NCBI RefSeq assembly: GCF_040215725.1
Contig: NZ_CP157968.1
Coordinates: forward strand, 1,612,001 to 1,676,000
DNA: 64,000 nt
Reading direction: 5' to 3'
From: Rhizobium sp. ZPR4
GTDB lineage: Bacteria; Pseudomonadota; Alphaproteobacteria; Rhizobiales; Rhizobiaceae
A program made the translations under genes and the position numbers. Below, in pieces: positions 35,241 to 45,275 of this stretch. The notes below the pieces were generated by a model that saw only the letters and a list, made by a program, of their open reading frames with translations, was not told the origin of the DNA and made no database searches. Numbering within the stretch: the stretch's first letter is position 1; each line of letters starts with the position of its first letter.

Positions 35241-36290
35241 CTGCTGAACGTCCGAGACATAGAAAATCCATTTGAAGAAAACGCGCCATGCGGAGAAAAT
35301 ATTCGCAACAATACTTCTATGCGCGAAATATACTATAGAATAAAGGATGCAAGAAACCAGGCTCGCGCTGCAGAACGAGGTATATCACCAGGCGAAAATA
35401 TTAGCCTTTCCTCCCTTTGGACAGATGTTAGCAATCTCGGATTGCAGATTATTTCTTCAAAAAGTAAGGATCTCGAAGTATTAGCATGGTTGGCAGAGGC
35501 GGAATTACGTTTGCGTGGTTTCGAAGGGTTAAGGGACGTCTACCAGGCAATCGCGTCGCTTTTAGACAAGCATTGGGAGAAATTTCATTCTGTCGGTGCT
35601 GACGATATCGAAGAGCGCCTTGCGCCACTTTCGGGTCTCAATGGCATCGGTGGCGAAGGAACGATCATTCAGGCGATCAGGCTATCGCCGCTCATTCCCG
35701 GCGCAAAATTCGGTCAGTTTTCCCTCTGGGATTTCCAGCTGTCGCAACGCCCCAATGAAGTGAAACGACGTGATGAGCTCAGTCAGGCGACCATTGAAGC
35801 CGGTACGGCTGCAATGAGCTCGCATCTCGACATGGTCAATGGCTGCCTTGCCGCCTTCGACCGGCTCGTGTCCATTCTGAACGAGCGCTGCGGGCAGATG
35901 GCGCCGCCGAGCTCCAATACGCACAATGTCCTGCAGGAGGCTGCTTTGGCACTACGCGCTCTTGCCGGCATCGAATCACAGGCAATCGAGACCGTGGCGG
36001 AACCACAGCAGCAGGAAGGCACCGGCGAACAGACACAAGGCCGCCCCCGCCCGTTGAGCGCTGAGCAGATCGGTTCGCGCGAGGAAGCCTTTGAGCTGTT
36101 GCTTGCCGTTGCGCGCTATTTCCGTCGCACTGAGCCGCACTCCCCGATCTCGATGTCGATCGAGACGATGGTGAGGCGCGGTCGCATGGATTTTTCAGAA
36201 CTACTGGCCGAATTGCTGCCGGAACAGCAGGCACGCAACGCCGTGCTGACAGCGGCCGGCATTCAGCTGAAATCGAACAAGAACGGGTGA
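35241..36290 (+). CDS. tssA: T6SS protein TssA (ImpA), probable CTG start
   Basis: The first ATG in frame is at 35319, but the frame upstream encodes LLNVRDIENPFEENAPCGEN, which matches the conserved ImpA N-terminal start (usual pattern PCGEDLRYD). The only initiator-like codon there is CTG at 35241, with GGAG eight bases before it. This gives 349 residues. The ImpA_N domain is at about 5-130 (GLRDVYQAIASLLDKHWEKF) and a helical C-terminal region carries the oligomerisation part. TssA caps and primes sheath assembly. First gene of the rightward operon; its early codons are AT-rich. Confidence 0.88.
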   Translation: MLNVRDIENPFEENAPCGENIRNNTSMREIYYRIKDARNQARAAERGISPGENISLSSLWTDVSNLGLQIISSKSKDLEVLAWLAEAELRLRGFEGLRDVYQAIASLLDKHWEKFHSVGADDIEERLAPLSGLNGIGGEGTIIQAIRLSPLIPGAKFGQFSLWDFQLSQRPNEVKRRDELSQATIEAGTAAMSSHLDMVNGCLAAFDRLVSILNERCGQMAPPSSNTHNVLQEAALALRALAGIESQAIETVAEPQQQEGTGEQTQGRPRPLSAEQIGSREEAFELLLAVARYFRRTEPHSPISMSIETMVRRGRMDFSELLAELLPEQQARNAVLTAAGIQLKSNKNG

Positions 36291-36395
36291 GAAGTACAAC
36301 CGATCTTCTGAACTTTTTGCAACCGGCCCTTTCCAAAGTCGAGTTGCGCCACATTTGAAGAGCGAATTTGCCGCTGGCATTGAAGGAGAAGTTTT

Positions 36396-36908
36396 ATGGC
36401 GAGTGTTCACGAAAAGCTGGAGCGAGTGCGCAAGCCCAGGGTCCACATCAAGTACGAAGTGGAAACGGAAGGCGCCATGGTCGTCAAGGAATTGCCTTTC
36501 GTCGTTGGCGTTCTCGGCGATTTCTCGGGCAACCCGACGCAGCCGCTGAAACCGTTCGGCGAACGCAAGTTCGTTCAGATCGATCGCGACAATTTCGATG
36601 ACGTGATGCGCCGCATGACGCCGGGCCTGAATATCTCGGTCGAAAACACGCTCGAGGGCAATGGCTCGCAGCTTCCCGTCTCACTGAAATTCGAAAGCAT
36701 GCAGGATTTCGAGCCTGGCTCCGTGGTCAGCCAGGTCCCGGCGCTCAAGGCGCTTCTCGATGCGCGCAACCAGCTTCGCGACCTTATGAGCAAGGCGGAC
36801 CGCTCGGAAGAACTGGAGCGACTGCTCGAAGACGTTCTGCAGAACAAGGCCGATCTGTCGAAGCTGATGTCCGAGCTCGGATTGGCCGAAAAGCCCGCCG
36901 CAAGCTGA
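36396..36908 (+). CDS. tssB: T6SS sheath protein TssB (ImpB/VipA)
   Basis: 170 residues, with [35 protein letters not shown], and a [20 protein letters not shown] segment typical of the family. It pairs with TssC to form the contractile sheath. ATG after AAGGAGAAG. It ends 111 bases before tssC1. Confidence 0.97.
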   Translation: MASVHEKLERVRKPRVHIKYEVETEGAMVVKELPFVVGVLGDFSGNPTQPLKPFGERKFVQIDRDNFDDVMRRMTPGLNISVENTLEGNGSQLPVSLKFESMQDFEPGSVVSQVPALKALLDARNQLRDLMSKADRSEELERLLEDVLQNKADLSKLMSELGLAEKPAAS

Positions 36909-37019
36909 TCGTCGTCGGCGATCTGCGCAAGCCGGTCGCCCAATCCCGTTTCAAGCAATCGATAGCGGCCGGCTTCAAGCTTTACCACTATCGCCTGCAT
37001 TTTCCGCAAGGATCGAAAA

Positions 37020-38498
37020 ATGAGCGCTGAAAGCCAACTGAAGACCAAAGAGGCCGAGCTTGCGCCTGAGGAAAACCTGCTCTCGCAGATCGTGGCCGCA
37101 ACCCGGCAAACCGAACCTGATCGTGCCCAGGATCTGCTCCGAACGCTGACCGACCAGGCGCTCAAGGGCACGGTTACCTATGATCGCAATTTGACCGTCA
37201 CGCTCAACAAGGCGATTGCCGAGCTTGACCGGAAAATCTCACATCAGCTCGCCGCGATCATGCAGTCGCCTGAATTCGCTAAGCTGGAAGGCAGCTGGCG
37301 CGGCCTGCAATATCTCGTCAAGAACAGCGAGACCAGCGTCAATCTGAAGATTCGCGTGTTGAACGCCTCCAAGCGCGACGTTTCCAAGGATCTCGCAAAG
37401 GCTGTGGAGTTCGACCAGTCGCGGCTCTTCAAGTCGATCTACGAAGACGAGTTCGGCACGCCGGGCGGCGAGCCCATGGGCGCCCTGATCGGCGACTACG
37501 AATTCGACAATTCCTTCGACGACGTGCAGACGCTGCAGGCGATCTCTTCGATTGCAGCCGCAGCCTTCGCACCGTTCATTTCGGCCGCCAGCCCGCGCAT
37601 GTTCGGCTTCGACGATTACCGCGAACTTGCCCGTCCGCGCGACCTCGAAAAGATCTTCGAAACGGTCGAATACGCGAAATGGCGCAGCCTGCGCGATAGC
37701 GAGGATTCGCGCTTCGTGACACTCGCCCTTCCCCGCGTGTTGGCACGCATGCCTTACGGCCCGAAGACCAACCCGATCGACGACTTCGCTTTCGATGAAA
37801 CCGATCATTCGAAGACCGGCGAGCTCGATCACAATTCCTACTGCTGGATGAATGCATCCTATGTGATGGGAACGCGCCTGACAGACGCCTTCGCCCAGAG
37901 CGGCTGGTGCACGGCGATCCGCGGCGCAGAAAACGGCGGCAAGGTCGAAAACCTGCCAATGCACATCTTCTCGAGCGACGATGGCGACCTCGACCTCAAA
38001 TGCCCGACCGAAGTCGGCATCACCGATCGTCGCGACGCCGAGCTCGGCAAACTCGGCTTCCTGCCGCTCTGCCACTACAAGAACACCGACTATGCCGTGT
38101 TCTTCGGCGCCCAGACGACGCATAAGCCGAAGCTTTACGACAAGCCCGAAGCAACGGCCAACGCTGCGGTATCCGCGCGCCTGCCCTACATGATGGCGAC
38201 CTCGCGCTTTGCCCATTATCTGAAGGTCATGGGCCGGGACAAGATCGGCTCCTTCATGGAAGCGCAGGATTGCGAAAACTGGCTCAACCGCTGGATTGCC
38301 AACTACGTCAACGCCAATGACGATGCCGGTGAGGAATCCCGCGCCAAATATCCGCTGCGCGACGCGAAGGTGACGGTTCAGGAAGTTCCGGGCAAGCCGG
38401 GCTCCTACAATGCCGTCGCCTGGATGCGCCCCTGGCTGCAGATGGAAGAGCTGACCACTTCGCTCCGCATGGTCGCCCGCATTCCGAGCAAGAACTAG
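37020..38498 (+). CDS. tssC: T6SS sheath protein TssC (ImpC/VipB)
   Basis: 492 residues, full length. Conserved blocks are LEGSWRGLQYLVKNSETSVN, the EFGTPGGEPMGALIGDYEF region, RFAHYLKVMGRDKIGSFM, and the C-terminal PGSYNAVAWMRPWLQMEEL. It is the main sheath subunit and has the ClpV-recognised region with TssB. Confidence 0.97.
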   Translation: MSAESQLKTKEAELAPEENLLSQIVAATRQTEPDRAQDLLRTLTDQALKGTVTYDRNLTVTLNKAIAELDRKISHQLAAIMQSPEFAKLEGSWRGLQYLVKNSETSVNLKIRVLNASKRDVSKDLAKAVEFDQSRLFKSIYEDEFGTPGGEPMGALIGDYEFDNSFDDVQTLQAISSIAAAAFAPFISAASPRMFGFDDYRELARPRDLEKIFETVEYAKWRSLRDSEDSRFVTLALPRVLARMPYGPKTNPIDDFAFDETDHSKTGELDHNSYCWMNASYVMGTRLTDAFAQSGWCTAIRGAENGGKVENLPMHIFSSDDGDLDLKCPTEVGITDRRDAELGKLGFLPLCHYKNTDYAVFFGAQTTHKPKLYDKPEATANAAVSARLPYMMATSRFAHYLKVMGRDKIGSFMEAQDCENWLNRWIANYVNANDDAGEESRAKYPLRDAKVTVQEVPGKPGSYNAVAWMRPWLQMEELTTSLRMVARIPSKN

Positions 38499-38545
38499 GA
38501 GAGGTAGCGCGGCGATCGTCTCGCCGCGCACCTTCAGTCAGCGCC

Positions 38546-39949
38546 ATGACCGCGACAACGATGGAACCGAGAGCAGCCTGGCCGCGTCAGGTGCATCGCG
38601 TGATCGCCATGATCGACGATGCGCTCAACAGGCAGGTCAACGCCATCCTGCATCACCCTGAGTTCCAGGCAATGGAAGCGCGGTGGCGCGGGCTTGCCAT
38701 GCTCATGCGTCACACCGGCCGATCGGAAGAAGTGAAGGTCAAGATCCTCAGCGTCAGCTGGGCCCAATTAACACGGCATCTCGAGCGGACGACGGAATTC
38801 GACCAGAGCCATCTCTTCGAGCTGATCTACAGCCGCGAATTCGGCATGCCCGGTGGAGAGCCCTTCGGTCTGCTGGTCGGCGATTACGAGCTTTCTCCGC
38901 AGGGTCCGGCCGGCGGCGATACGGTCGGGGCGCTCACTCAGATCGGCATGGCGGCGGCCGCCGCCTTCTGCCCCTTCATAGCTGCCGCCGCCCCGCAAGC
39001 AATCGGCCTGCAGGACTTTGACGAGCTCAATCGCGTCCAGGATTTCTCCTGGCTCTCCTATGATCCTACCCGCATTCGCTGGAACGGACTTCGAGCCCGA
39101 GAGGACTCCCGTTTTTTGGGCCTGGTCGCCCCGCGGATCCTGATGCGCGCGCCCTATGAGGCGTTTTCGCGTGAGCGCGACGATCGGTTCCCGTTCCGCG
39201 AAAGCATCGCGGCCGATGGTAGCACCTTGGTTTGGGGCAATGGTGCATTCGCCTTTGCGATGATCGTCATTCGCAATTTCATCGAATCCGGCTGGTTCGC
39301 CGATATTCGCGGCGTGACGCAGGACGCCGTCGACGGCGGCATGCTGAGCACGGAGGAGCTCGCTCCCTATGATCTCGGTATTGAAAGCAACGGGTTGTCG
39401 CAGCAGGCTCCCGTCGAAATACGGCTGACCAGCGGGCAGGAGCAGCAGCTATGCGAGCTCGGCATCGTGCCCGTGGCGACCACCTACCTTTCTTCCTCGG
39501 CGATCTTCAATTCCAATCAGTCGCTGCATGCACCGCCGCATTATTCGAGCGAGCACGCACGACAGAATGCCCGCATCGCGGCAATGCTGCAGTATGTGCT
39601 CTGCGCCTCGCGCTTCTCGCACTACCTCAAGGTCATCATGCGCGATGACATCGGCAAATTGGCCGATCGAACGTCGATCGAACGCAAATTGAATGATTGG
39701 CTGTCGACTTACACGCTTGGCAATGACGACGCCGACCTGTCGCTGCGTACACGCTTCCCGCTGCGCTCGGCCGGCATTAGCGTCGATGAGATTCCCGGCA
39801 AGCCCGGCATGTTCGCCTGCACGGTGCGGCTGCAGCCGCATTTTCAACTCGACGACGTCTCGACAAGTTTTCATCTCATCGCGGAGACGGCGAATGCGAC
39901 TTACGCGTTCTCCGGCTCCGCCAGCACACCGCAAAGGATGTCTGCATGA
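38546..39949 (+). CDS. impD: Second TssC-like protein (ImpD)
   Basis: 467 residues, clearly TssC-like but diverged from the neighbouring tssC: MEARWRGLAMLMRHTGRSE, EFGMPGGEPFGLLVGDYEL, SRFSHYLKVIMRDDIGKL, and PGMFACTVRLQPHFQLDDVS. Two tandem tssC genes are the norm in the imp loci of rhizobia. The second may be a baseplate or sheath-end variant. It overlaps tagJ by four bases (ATGA). Confidence 0.93.
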   Translation: MTATTMEPRAAWPRQVHRVIAMIDDALNRQVNAILHHPEFQAMEARWRGLAMLMRHTGRSEEVKVKILSVSWAQLTRHLERTTEFDQSHLFELIYSREFGMPGGEPFGLLVGDYELSPQGPAGGDTVGALTQIGMAAAAAFCPFIAAAAPQAIGLQDFDELNRVQDFSWLSYDPTRIRWNGLRAREDSRFLGLVAPRILMRAPYEAFSRERDDRFPFRESIAADGSTLVWGNGAFAFAMIVIRNFIESGWFADIRGVTQDAVDGGMLSTEELAPYDLGIESNGLSQQAPVEIRLTSGQEQQLCELGIVPVATTYLSSSAIFNSNQSLHAPPHYSSEHARQNARIAAMLQYVLCASRFSHYLKVIMRDDIGKLADRTSIERKLNDWLSTYTLGNDDADLSLRTRFPLRSAGISVDEIPGKPGMFACTVRLQPHFQLDDVSTSFHLIAETANATYAFSGSASTPQRMSA

Positions 39950-40770
39950 CGCTCTCCGCCAAGATCGCCGAAGCTCTTAGCGAAAACGCGCTCGATGATG
40001 CGATCGAGCAGGCGAAGGCTCATGTCAAGGCGGCACCGACGGACAAGGACGGCAGGCATATCCTGATCGATCTCTTGATCCTTGCCGGCGACTACGCTCG
40101 TGCCGACGCGCAGTGCAACCTTGCGACGACGTTTGCGCCTGAAGATATGATGGGCTTCGCCGTGCTGCGCAATCAGCTGCGCGCGATGGCAGCGCGTTCG
40201 GCTTGGTTTGACGAGGCCGCCGCACCGGATTTCCCGAACGGACCGACAACCCTCGATCAAGCGGCCCTGAAGCTGGCAATCGCTCACCGCGACCATTCCT
40301 CGGATACGGCCGCGGCATTACAGTCTCTGGACGAGATCAGGGGCGAGCGGTCGATGAGCTGGAATGGCAAGCTCGTTTCAGATCTTCGCGATCTCGATGA
40401 TCGCATTCCGCACGCTCTCGAGGTCATCATGAGCGGCGGCTCCTATTTGTGGGTCGACTTTTCCAGGATTGCAGCGCTTCGCGTTGAGCCGATCGCCCGC
40501 CCGCGCGATCTCGCCTTCCGCAGGGCCGAGCTCGAACTCGTGGATGGCGCAAGCGCGCCCGTACTCCTGCCTGCGATCTATCACGGCTCGACAGGTGCCA
40601 AGCTGTTGCTTGGCCGCGAGACCGAATGGGTCGACGAAGCGACGGGCATTACGACCGGCCGCGGCCAGAAGTGCTTCCTTGCGGGCGACGATCTGGTTTC
40701 CTTCCATGACTTGCAATCCCTCGCAGCCGCTTCGGGCGCCGGCGAGACGAGGCGCACCGCCCATGGTTGA
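39946..40770 (+). CDS. tagJ: T6SS accessory protein TagJ (ImpE)
   Basis: 274 residues. Helical repeats at the start (EQAKAHVKAAPTDKDGRHIL), then the ImpE core YLWVDFSRIAALRVEPIARP and RPRDLAFRRAELELVDG. In other bacteria TagJ binds the TssB N-terminus and modulates sheath recycling. It overlaps tssC2 and tssE. Confidence 0.92.
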   Translation: MTLSAKIAEALSENALDDAIEQAKAHVKAAPTDKDGRHILIDLLILAGDYARADAQCNLATTFAPEDMMGFAVLRNQLRAMAARSAWFDEAAAPDFPNGPTTLDQAALKLAIAHRDHSSDTAAALQSLDEIRGERSMSWNGKLVSDLRDLDDRIPHALEVIMSGGSYLWVDFSRIAALRVEPIARPRDLAFRRAELELVDGASAPVLLPAIYHGSTGAKLLLGRETEWVDEATGITTGRGQKCFLAGDDLVSFHDLQSLAAASGAGETRRTAHG

Positions 40771-41272
40771 TCCGCTGGAGCGCTACAGGCCGAGGGAAAG
40801 GATCGTCGCAAGGTCGATCATCGATCGACTGATCGACGAGAACCCCGATCGCCTGCAGGATCCGCCGCTGACACAGGCCGAACAACTGCGCGAACTGCGC
40901 GAATGCATTCGCCGCGACCTTGAGGCGCTGCTCAATACGCGCCGCCGCCCGACTGCGCCGCCCTCGATCTACGATGAACTGGGCGATGCGTTGGTATCTT
41001 TCGGCGTCGATGGCATGGTCTCGGCAAACCTGGTCACCGATGAAGCCAAGAGCCGTCTCGCTCGTTTGATCGAGCGGCGCATCGCGCTGTTCGAAACACG
41101 GCTTTCTGACGTGCAGGTGAGCATCCTCAGGGGCCGCGGGAGCGGCGAACGCGCACTGAGGCTGCGCATCCACGCGACCTTCCGTGTGCATGAGGGCATG
41201 CCGCCGATCAGTTTTGAATCGACGATCGATCCCTCGACCCAGCGCTTCCTGGTGGAGGCCAACAATGGCTGA
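40763..41272 (+). CDS. tssE: T6SS baseplate protein TssE (ImpF, gp25-like)
   Basis: 169 residues from the ATG at 40763, which overlaps the tagJ stop by eight bases. The frame is open much further left only as a shadow of tagJ. It has a gp25-type core: LRECIRRDLEALLNTRR, SIYDELGDALVSFGVDGM, and RIHATFRVHEGMPPISFES. Forms the baseplate wedge with TssF and TssG. Confidence 0.94.
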   Translation: MVDPLERYRPRERIVARSIIDRLIDENPDRLQDPPLTQAEQLRELRECIRRDLEALLNTRRRPTAPPSIYDELGDALVSFGVDGMVSANLVTDEAKSRLARLIERRIALFETRLSDVQVSILRGRGSGERALRLRIHATFRVHEGMPPISFESTIDPSTQRFLVEANNG

Positions 41273-43046
41273 TGGCTTCCTGCAGCGGTATAATGACGAA
41301 CTGGCCGCCATCCGCCGGCGTGCAGCGCGTTTTGCCGATGCCTTCCCGAAAATTGCCGGCCGTCTGCGCGTCACCGGCGAGGTTGCCGATGATCCGCATG
41401 TCGAGCGCCTCATCCAGAGCTTTGCTTATTCTGCGGCCCGCGTGCGCCAGAAGCTCGACGACGAATTTCCGGAGCTGACGGACGGGTTGCTGGAAACGCT
41501 CTATCCGCACTATCTGGCGCCGCTGCCTTCGATGAGCATCGTGCGCTTTGCGCCGAGCAGCACGCTGGCATCCGTCCAGACTGTGCCGCGTCACACCGAA
41601 ATCTTCGCAGAGCCGATCGGCGGCGAGAGCTGCCGTTTCCGCACGACGCAGGATACGCAGGTTGCGCCGATCGAGATCGTTTCGGCTTCCCTGACCGGTC
41701 ATCCAATCAGTGCGCCGCCATCTCCTCACGGCGGCGCCGCCGGTTGCCTGCGTCTATCGATCCGGGCGCGAGACACCAACAAGCCGTTCAGCGAGATCGG
41801 CTTGGACAGGTTGCGGCTTCACATCGGCTCGTCCTGGCAGCAGGCGGTCGCCATTCACGAACTTCTGGTCAACCATACGCTCGGCATCGCACTTGCCCAC
41901 CATGCCGACGATCGTTCCCCGGTAATGCTGCCCGCCAAGGCACTGCAGGCTGTCGGTTTGGAGCCAGACGAAGCAATTCTGCCCTACCCCAGCTCAAGCT
42001 TTACCGGCTATCGGTTGCTGACGGAATTCTTCGCCCTGCCGCAGAAATTCCTCTTCGTCGATATCGTCGGCCTGAAGGCCTGGCGTGGCGAAACGCTGGA
42101 AATCTTCGTCTATCTCGATGAAACCAGTGCCAAGCTGGAACGAGCGATTTCCGCCCGCGATTTCGTCCTGAATGCCACTCCGATCGTCAACCTGTTTCGC
42201 CAGAACTGCGAACCGATCGCGCTCGACGGTACCCGTACCGAATATCGCCTACTGCCGGATGCCCGGCGACAGAAGACGCGCGAGATTTATGCGATCGAGA
42301 AGGTGGTGGTGTCCGCACGCACCGGAGACGAGGAACAGTGCCAACCCTTTTTCGGCCGCAGCTTGAAGGGCGGAGCCTCCTCGCTCTTCTGGCAGAGCGC
42401 GCGCCGTTTCGATGCCGACGACCACACCTCGGATATGGAAATCACTTTCGTGGACCGCGCTCGCCGGGCAAGCGGTCCCCTCGACAAGATCGCCAGTATC
42501 GACGCACTGTGCCTTAACCGCGAGCTGCCTGAGCAACTGCCCTTTGGCGGTGGCCATCCCTATCTGCAGCTGGCCACCGGCAGCGAGGCGGTCGGCTCGG
42601 TTGAAGCCTTGATGGCACCTACCCCTTCGGTGCGGATGAACGAGCAGCAAGGCCGCAACTGGCGGCTCATGTCGCACCTTCAGCTCAATCACCTCTCCAT
42701 TTTTGACAATGATGGTGCTGCGCTGAAGGATATTCTGGCGCTCTATGCCTTCCGGGACAGCCGCGAAACCAGGCTGCTTGCCGACGCTCTCGTCCGGGTC
42801 GAAACCAAGAGCTCGATGACCCGGCTTGGCGGTGGCGGAATGGTGACGGGCACGGATATCCGGTTGGAGTTCGACCCGGCTGCCATCGACAGGCCCTCGG
42901 CCTATCTTTTCGGCAGCGTTCTCGACCGGTTCTTCGGGCTTTACACCTCGATCAATAGCTTCACCCGCCTTTCCATCTCGATGAAGGGGCAATCGAAACC
43001 AATCGCCGTCTGGCCGGCCCGTGCCGCCGAGCGGCCCTTGTTGTGA
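41265..43046 (+). CDS. tssF: T6SS baseplate protein TssF (ImpG)
   Basis: 593 residues from the ATG at 41265. It has the typical opening FLQRYNDELAAIRRRAARFA, then PHVERLIQSFAYSAARVR and PELTDGLLETLYPHYLAPLP. It closes with SVLDRFFGLYTSINSFTRLS. Baseplate wedge component. Translationally coupled to tssE and tssG. Confidence 0.96.
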   Translation: MADGFLQRYNDELAAIRRRAARFADAFPKIAGRLRVTGEVADDPHVERLIQSFAYSAARVRQKLDDEFPELTDGLLETLYPHYLAPLPSMSIVRFAPSSTLASVQTVPRHTEIFAEPIGGESCRFRTTQDTQVAPIEIVSASLTGHPISAPPSPHGGAAGCLRLSIRARDTNKPFSEIGLDRLRLHIGSSWQQAVAIHELLVNHTLGIALAHHADDRSPVMLPAKALQAVGLEPDEAILPYPSSSFTGYRLLTEFFALPQKFLFVDIVGLKAWRGETLEIFVYLDETSAKLERAISARDFVLNATPIVNLFRQNCEPIALDGTRTEYRLLPDARRQKTREIYAIEKVVVSARTGDEEQCQPFFGRSLKGGASSLFWQSARRFDADDHTSDMEITFVDRARRASGPLDKIASIDALCLNRELPEQLPFGGGHPYLQLATGSEAVGSVEALMAPTPSVRMNEQQGRNWRLMSHLQLNHLSIFDNDGAALKDILALYAFRDSRETRLLADALVRVETKSSMTRLGGGGMVTGTDIRLEFDPAAIDRPSAYLFGSVLDRFFGLYTSINSFTRLSISMKGQSKPIAVWPARAAERPLL

Positions 43047-44092
43047 CGAAGGGGCGATCGGAAGCGATGGACCAGTTCCGGCCAAGTGATAGCGAAATGC
43101 TTGCTGCGCTGCTCGAACGCGACCCCGGTCGTTTCGAACCGTCGACCGCCTTTCGCGTTGCTCAGCACGCAGCCGACGATCATTTGACGGTGTCCTCACC
43201 CATCGGCGTTTCGCCGGCTCCGCTCGCCGTCAGCGACTTCAAGAGGAAGGGCGCGGCAGGATCGGTCAAGGCCAGCATGGCTGGCCTGCTCGGCCCGCTC
43301 GGCGCAATGCCCCCGAGCTACAACGAGCTGGTCATCCGCGAACAGCGCAATCGGGCTCATGGCCTCTCCAGCTTCTTCGATCTCTTCACAAGCCGCCTCG
43401 CCGAGCTCTTCGTCGATGCAAGCGAGAAATATCGTATTGCCCGACGGCTGCGATGGAGCCCGGACAGGAACGGCAATACCTTCATCAAGACGCTGTTCTC
43501 GCTGGCCGGCTTCGGTACGGCGCGGCTGAAGGAAAAGGTTCGCCCCGACGACGAGCTGATCCTCAGATTTTCCGGTTTCTTCGCGGCGCGGACCCGCAAT
43601 GCGGTCAACCTCCAGGCCATGCTGCAGGAGTTCAGCGGTCTGCCGGTTGCGATCGAACTGTTCAAGGGCAGATGGCTTGCTATTCCCGAGAGCGAGCGCA
43701 GCCGCATGGGGCAGCCGCAAGGCGTGCAGCTCGGCATCAATTCAACGGCGGGTGCCGCAGTCCATGATTTCGGCGGCAGCTTCCGCGTCGTTGTCGGGCC
43801 AGTCGACTATGAGGATTACCGGTCTCTTTCCCCCGGCAGCGCCAATATCGATGCGCTGCTTGCCTTAACGCGACTTTATGTCGATCCGTCGCTCGATTTC
43901 GACATCCAAGTGGTCCTGAAGAAAGAGCATATCCCCTTCTGCCAGCTCGGCGAAAACGGTGATCCGCCAAGGCTTGGATGGAACAGCTGGGCACGCGTTG
44001 CCGCGGCGGATCGCGACAGCGGCGATGCCATCATCGCCGAGCCACGCAAGGTGCAAGGCCAATCCGACCAGGGAGGCCTCGATGCGGCTTGA
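43043..44092 (+). CDS. tssG: T6SS baseplate protein TssG (ImpH)
   Basis: 349 residues if started at the GTG at 43043, which overlaps the tssF stop. An ATG at 43067 with GGAAG is an equally good start (341 residues). Family blocks are LPGRFEPSTAFRV-like start, GPLGAMPPSYNELVI, LSSFFDLFTSRLAELF and QPQGVQLGINSTAGAAVHDF. Partner of TssF. Confidence 0.94.
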   Translation: MTKGRSEAMDQFRPSDSEMLAALLERDPGRFEPSTAFRVAQHAADDHLTVSSPIGVSPAPLAVSDFKRKGAAGSVKASMAGLLGPLGAMPPSYNELVIREQRNRAHGLSSFFDLFTSRLAELFVDASEKYRIARRLRWSPDRNGNTFIKTLFSLAGFGTARLKEKVRPDDELILRFSGFFAARTRNAVNLQAMLQEFSGLPVAIELFKGRWLAIPESERSRMGQPQGVQLGINSTAGAAVHDFGGSFRVVVGPVDYEDYRSLSPGSANIDALLALTRLYVDPSLDFDIQVVLKKEHIPFCQLGENGDPPRLGWNSWARVAAADRDSGDAIIAEPRKVQGQSDQGGLDAA

Positions 44093-45275
44093 ACTGCGGC
44101 AAACATCCGGAGAAGGCTCCAGCAAGGGATGGTTCTTCGAGCGTGGCAAGCGCACGCTTGGGCGCTCGCCGGATTGCGACTGGCAGGTTACCGATCAACA
44201 GCGGTCGATCTCAAAGGTTCATTGCGTGATCGAACGCGATCGTGCCGGCTTCCTCCTGCGCGACCAGAGCGCCAATGGGACCCGTGTAGACGGCATAACC
44301 ATTCTGGAAGGCGAGACGGCAAGGCTTGCGGATAAATCCAAGATCGCATTCGGCACCATCGCCTTCAACGTCGTCATCACCGGGGAGGCCGATCGCGATA
44401 TCGATGACCCGGCGGATGACCTGCGTCTCAGCGATGAAACCATGACGATCTCGTCGATCCTGGCCGACGTCGCGCCCGGCGGCAGCGCCGCAACTGGCGT
44501 GCTCGGCCAGCGCAACGGCGACGACTGGATTGGAGCGCTGCCGCAATCGTCAAAAAAGCGCAAGTCGCCAAGCAGGAACGTCGATATCGGCTGGAACGGC
44601 CCGCCCGATGTCAACGGCATCAAGCCGGTACTTCCGGACGATTGGAACTCAGAATTCGAGCTGGGCAGCCAGCTGGAACACGGCGCAGCGACACATGTTT
44701 CCGTGGCCGTTGCCCGCAGTTCCGGATCGGAGGCCACCGAGATTGCCAAAGCGATCATCCCGGCCAATGATATGCGTGCTGCCGATGATGCGGATCAAGA
44801 CGCGGACGATATGAGTTTTGCGCTGCAATTCGATCCGCTGCGACAGCTTGAAGCACTCGTCTCGACGCTGGAGCAGACACTCGACGACGAAGCGTCCGTT
44901 TTCGGAATTGAAGACAACCGGGCTCACTCATCCGCTTCGCTGTTCAGCCGCGAACGGACGGAGCAACTCGCCGACCGTCTTCGATCGCTGATTTCGAGGC
45001 AATCCACGCTTAATGCCGGCCTTGAAAACCTTGTTCGCGAGGCCAACCGGATGTTCGAACCCCGCATGGTCGAGGCGCATGTCGATGCTTCCCAACGCAA
45101 GGCGCTTTGGCGCGGCAGCGGCGACTACTGGAAGGCCTACCGCGCGCAGTTCGAAAGGGACGGCAAAAGCATTTCGGTCCGCGATCTGCTGGCCGAGGCA
45201 TTCAGCGCCTCCACCGACGGCCGCGACGACGACGATACCACCAGTTTGGCAGAGAGGACGGGCAACACCCGATGA
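44082..45275 (+). CDS. fha: FHA-domain T6SS regulator Fha (TagH/ImpI)
   Basis: About 397 residues from the ATG at 44082 (GGAGG upstream). The N-terminal FHA domain keeps the phosphothreonine-binding set: GRSPDCDW, RSISKVHC (Ser and His), and QSANGTRVDG (NGT). The C-terminal half is the type VI-specific domain (ADRLRSLISRQSTLNAG). In Agrobacterium the corresponding Fha binds phosphorylated TssL to switch on secretion. It overlaps tssG and tssK. Confidence 0.93.
   Translation: MRLELRQTSGEGSSKGWFFERGKRTLGRSPDCDWQVTDQQRSISKVHCVIERDRAGFLLRDQSANGTRVDGITILEGETARLADKSKIAFGTIAFNVVITGEADRDIDDPADDLRLSDETMTISSILADVAPGGSAATGVLGQRNGDDWIGALPQSSKKRKSPSRNVDIGWNGPPDVNGIKPVLPDDWNSEFELGSQLEHGAATHVSVAVARSSGSEATEIAKAIIPANDMRAADDADQDADDMSFALQFDPLRQLEALVSTLEQTLDDEASVFGIEDNRAHSSASLFSRERTEQLADRLRSLISRQSTLNAGLENLVREANRMFEPRMVEAHVDASQRKALWRGSGDYWKAYRAQFERDGKSISVRDLLAEAFSASTDGRDDDDTTSLAERTGNTR

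Noticed and set aside
37239..38531. Open frame of 430 codons on the minus strand
   Set aside because: Antisense shadow of tssC; composition and lack of motifs show it is not coding.
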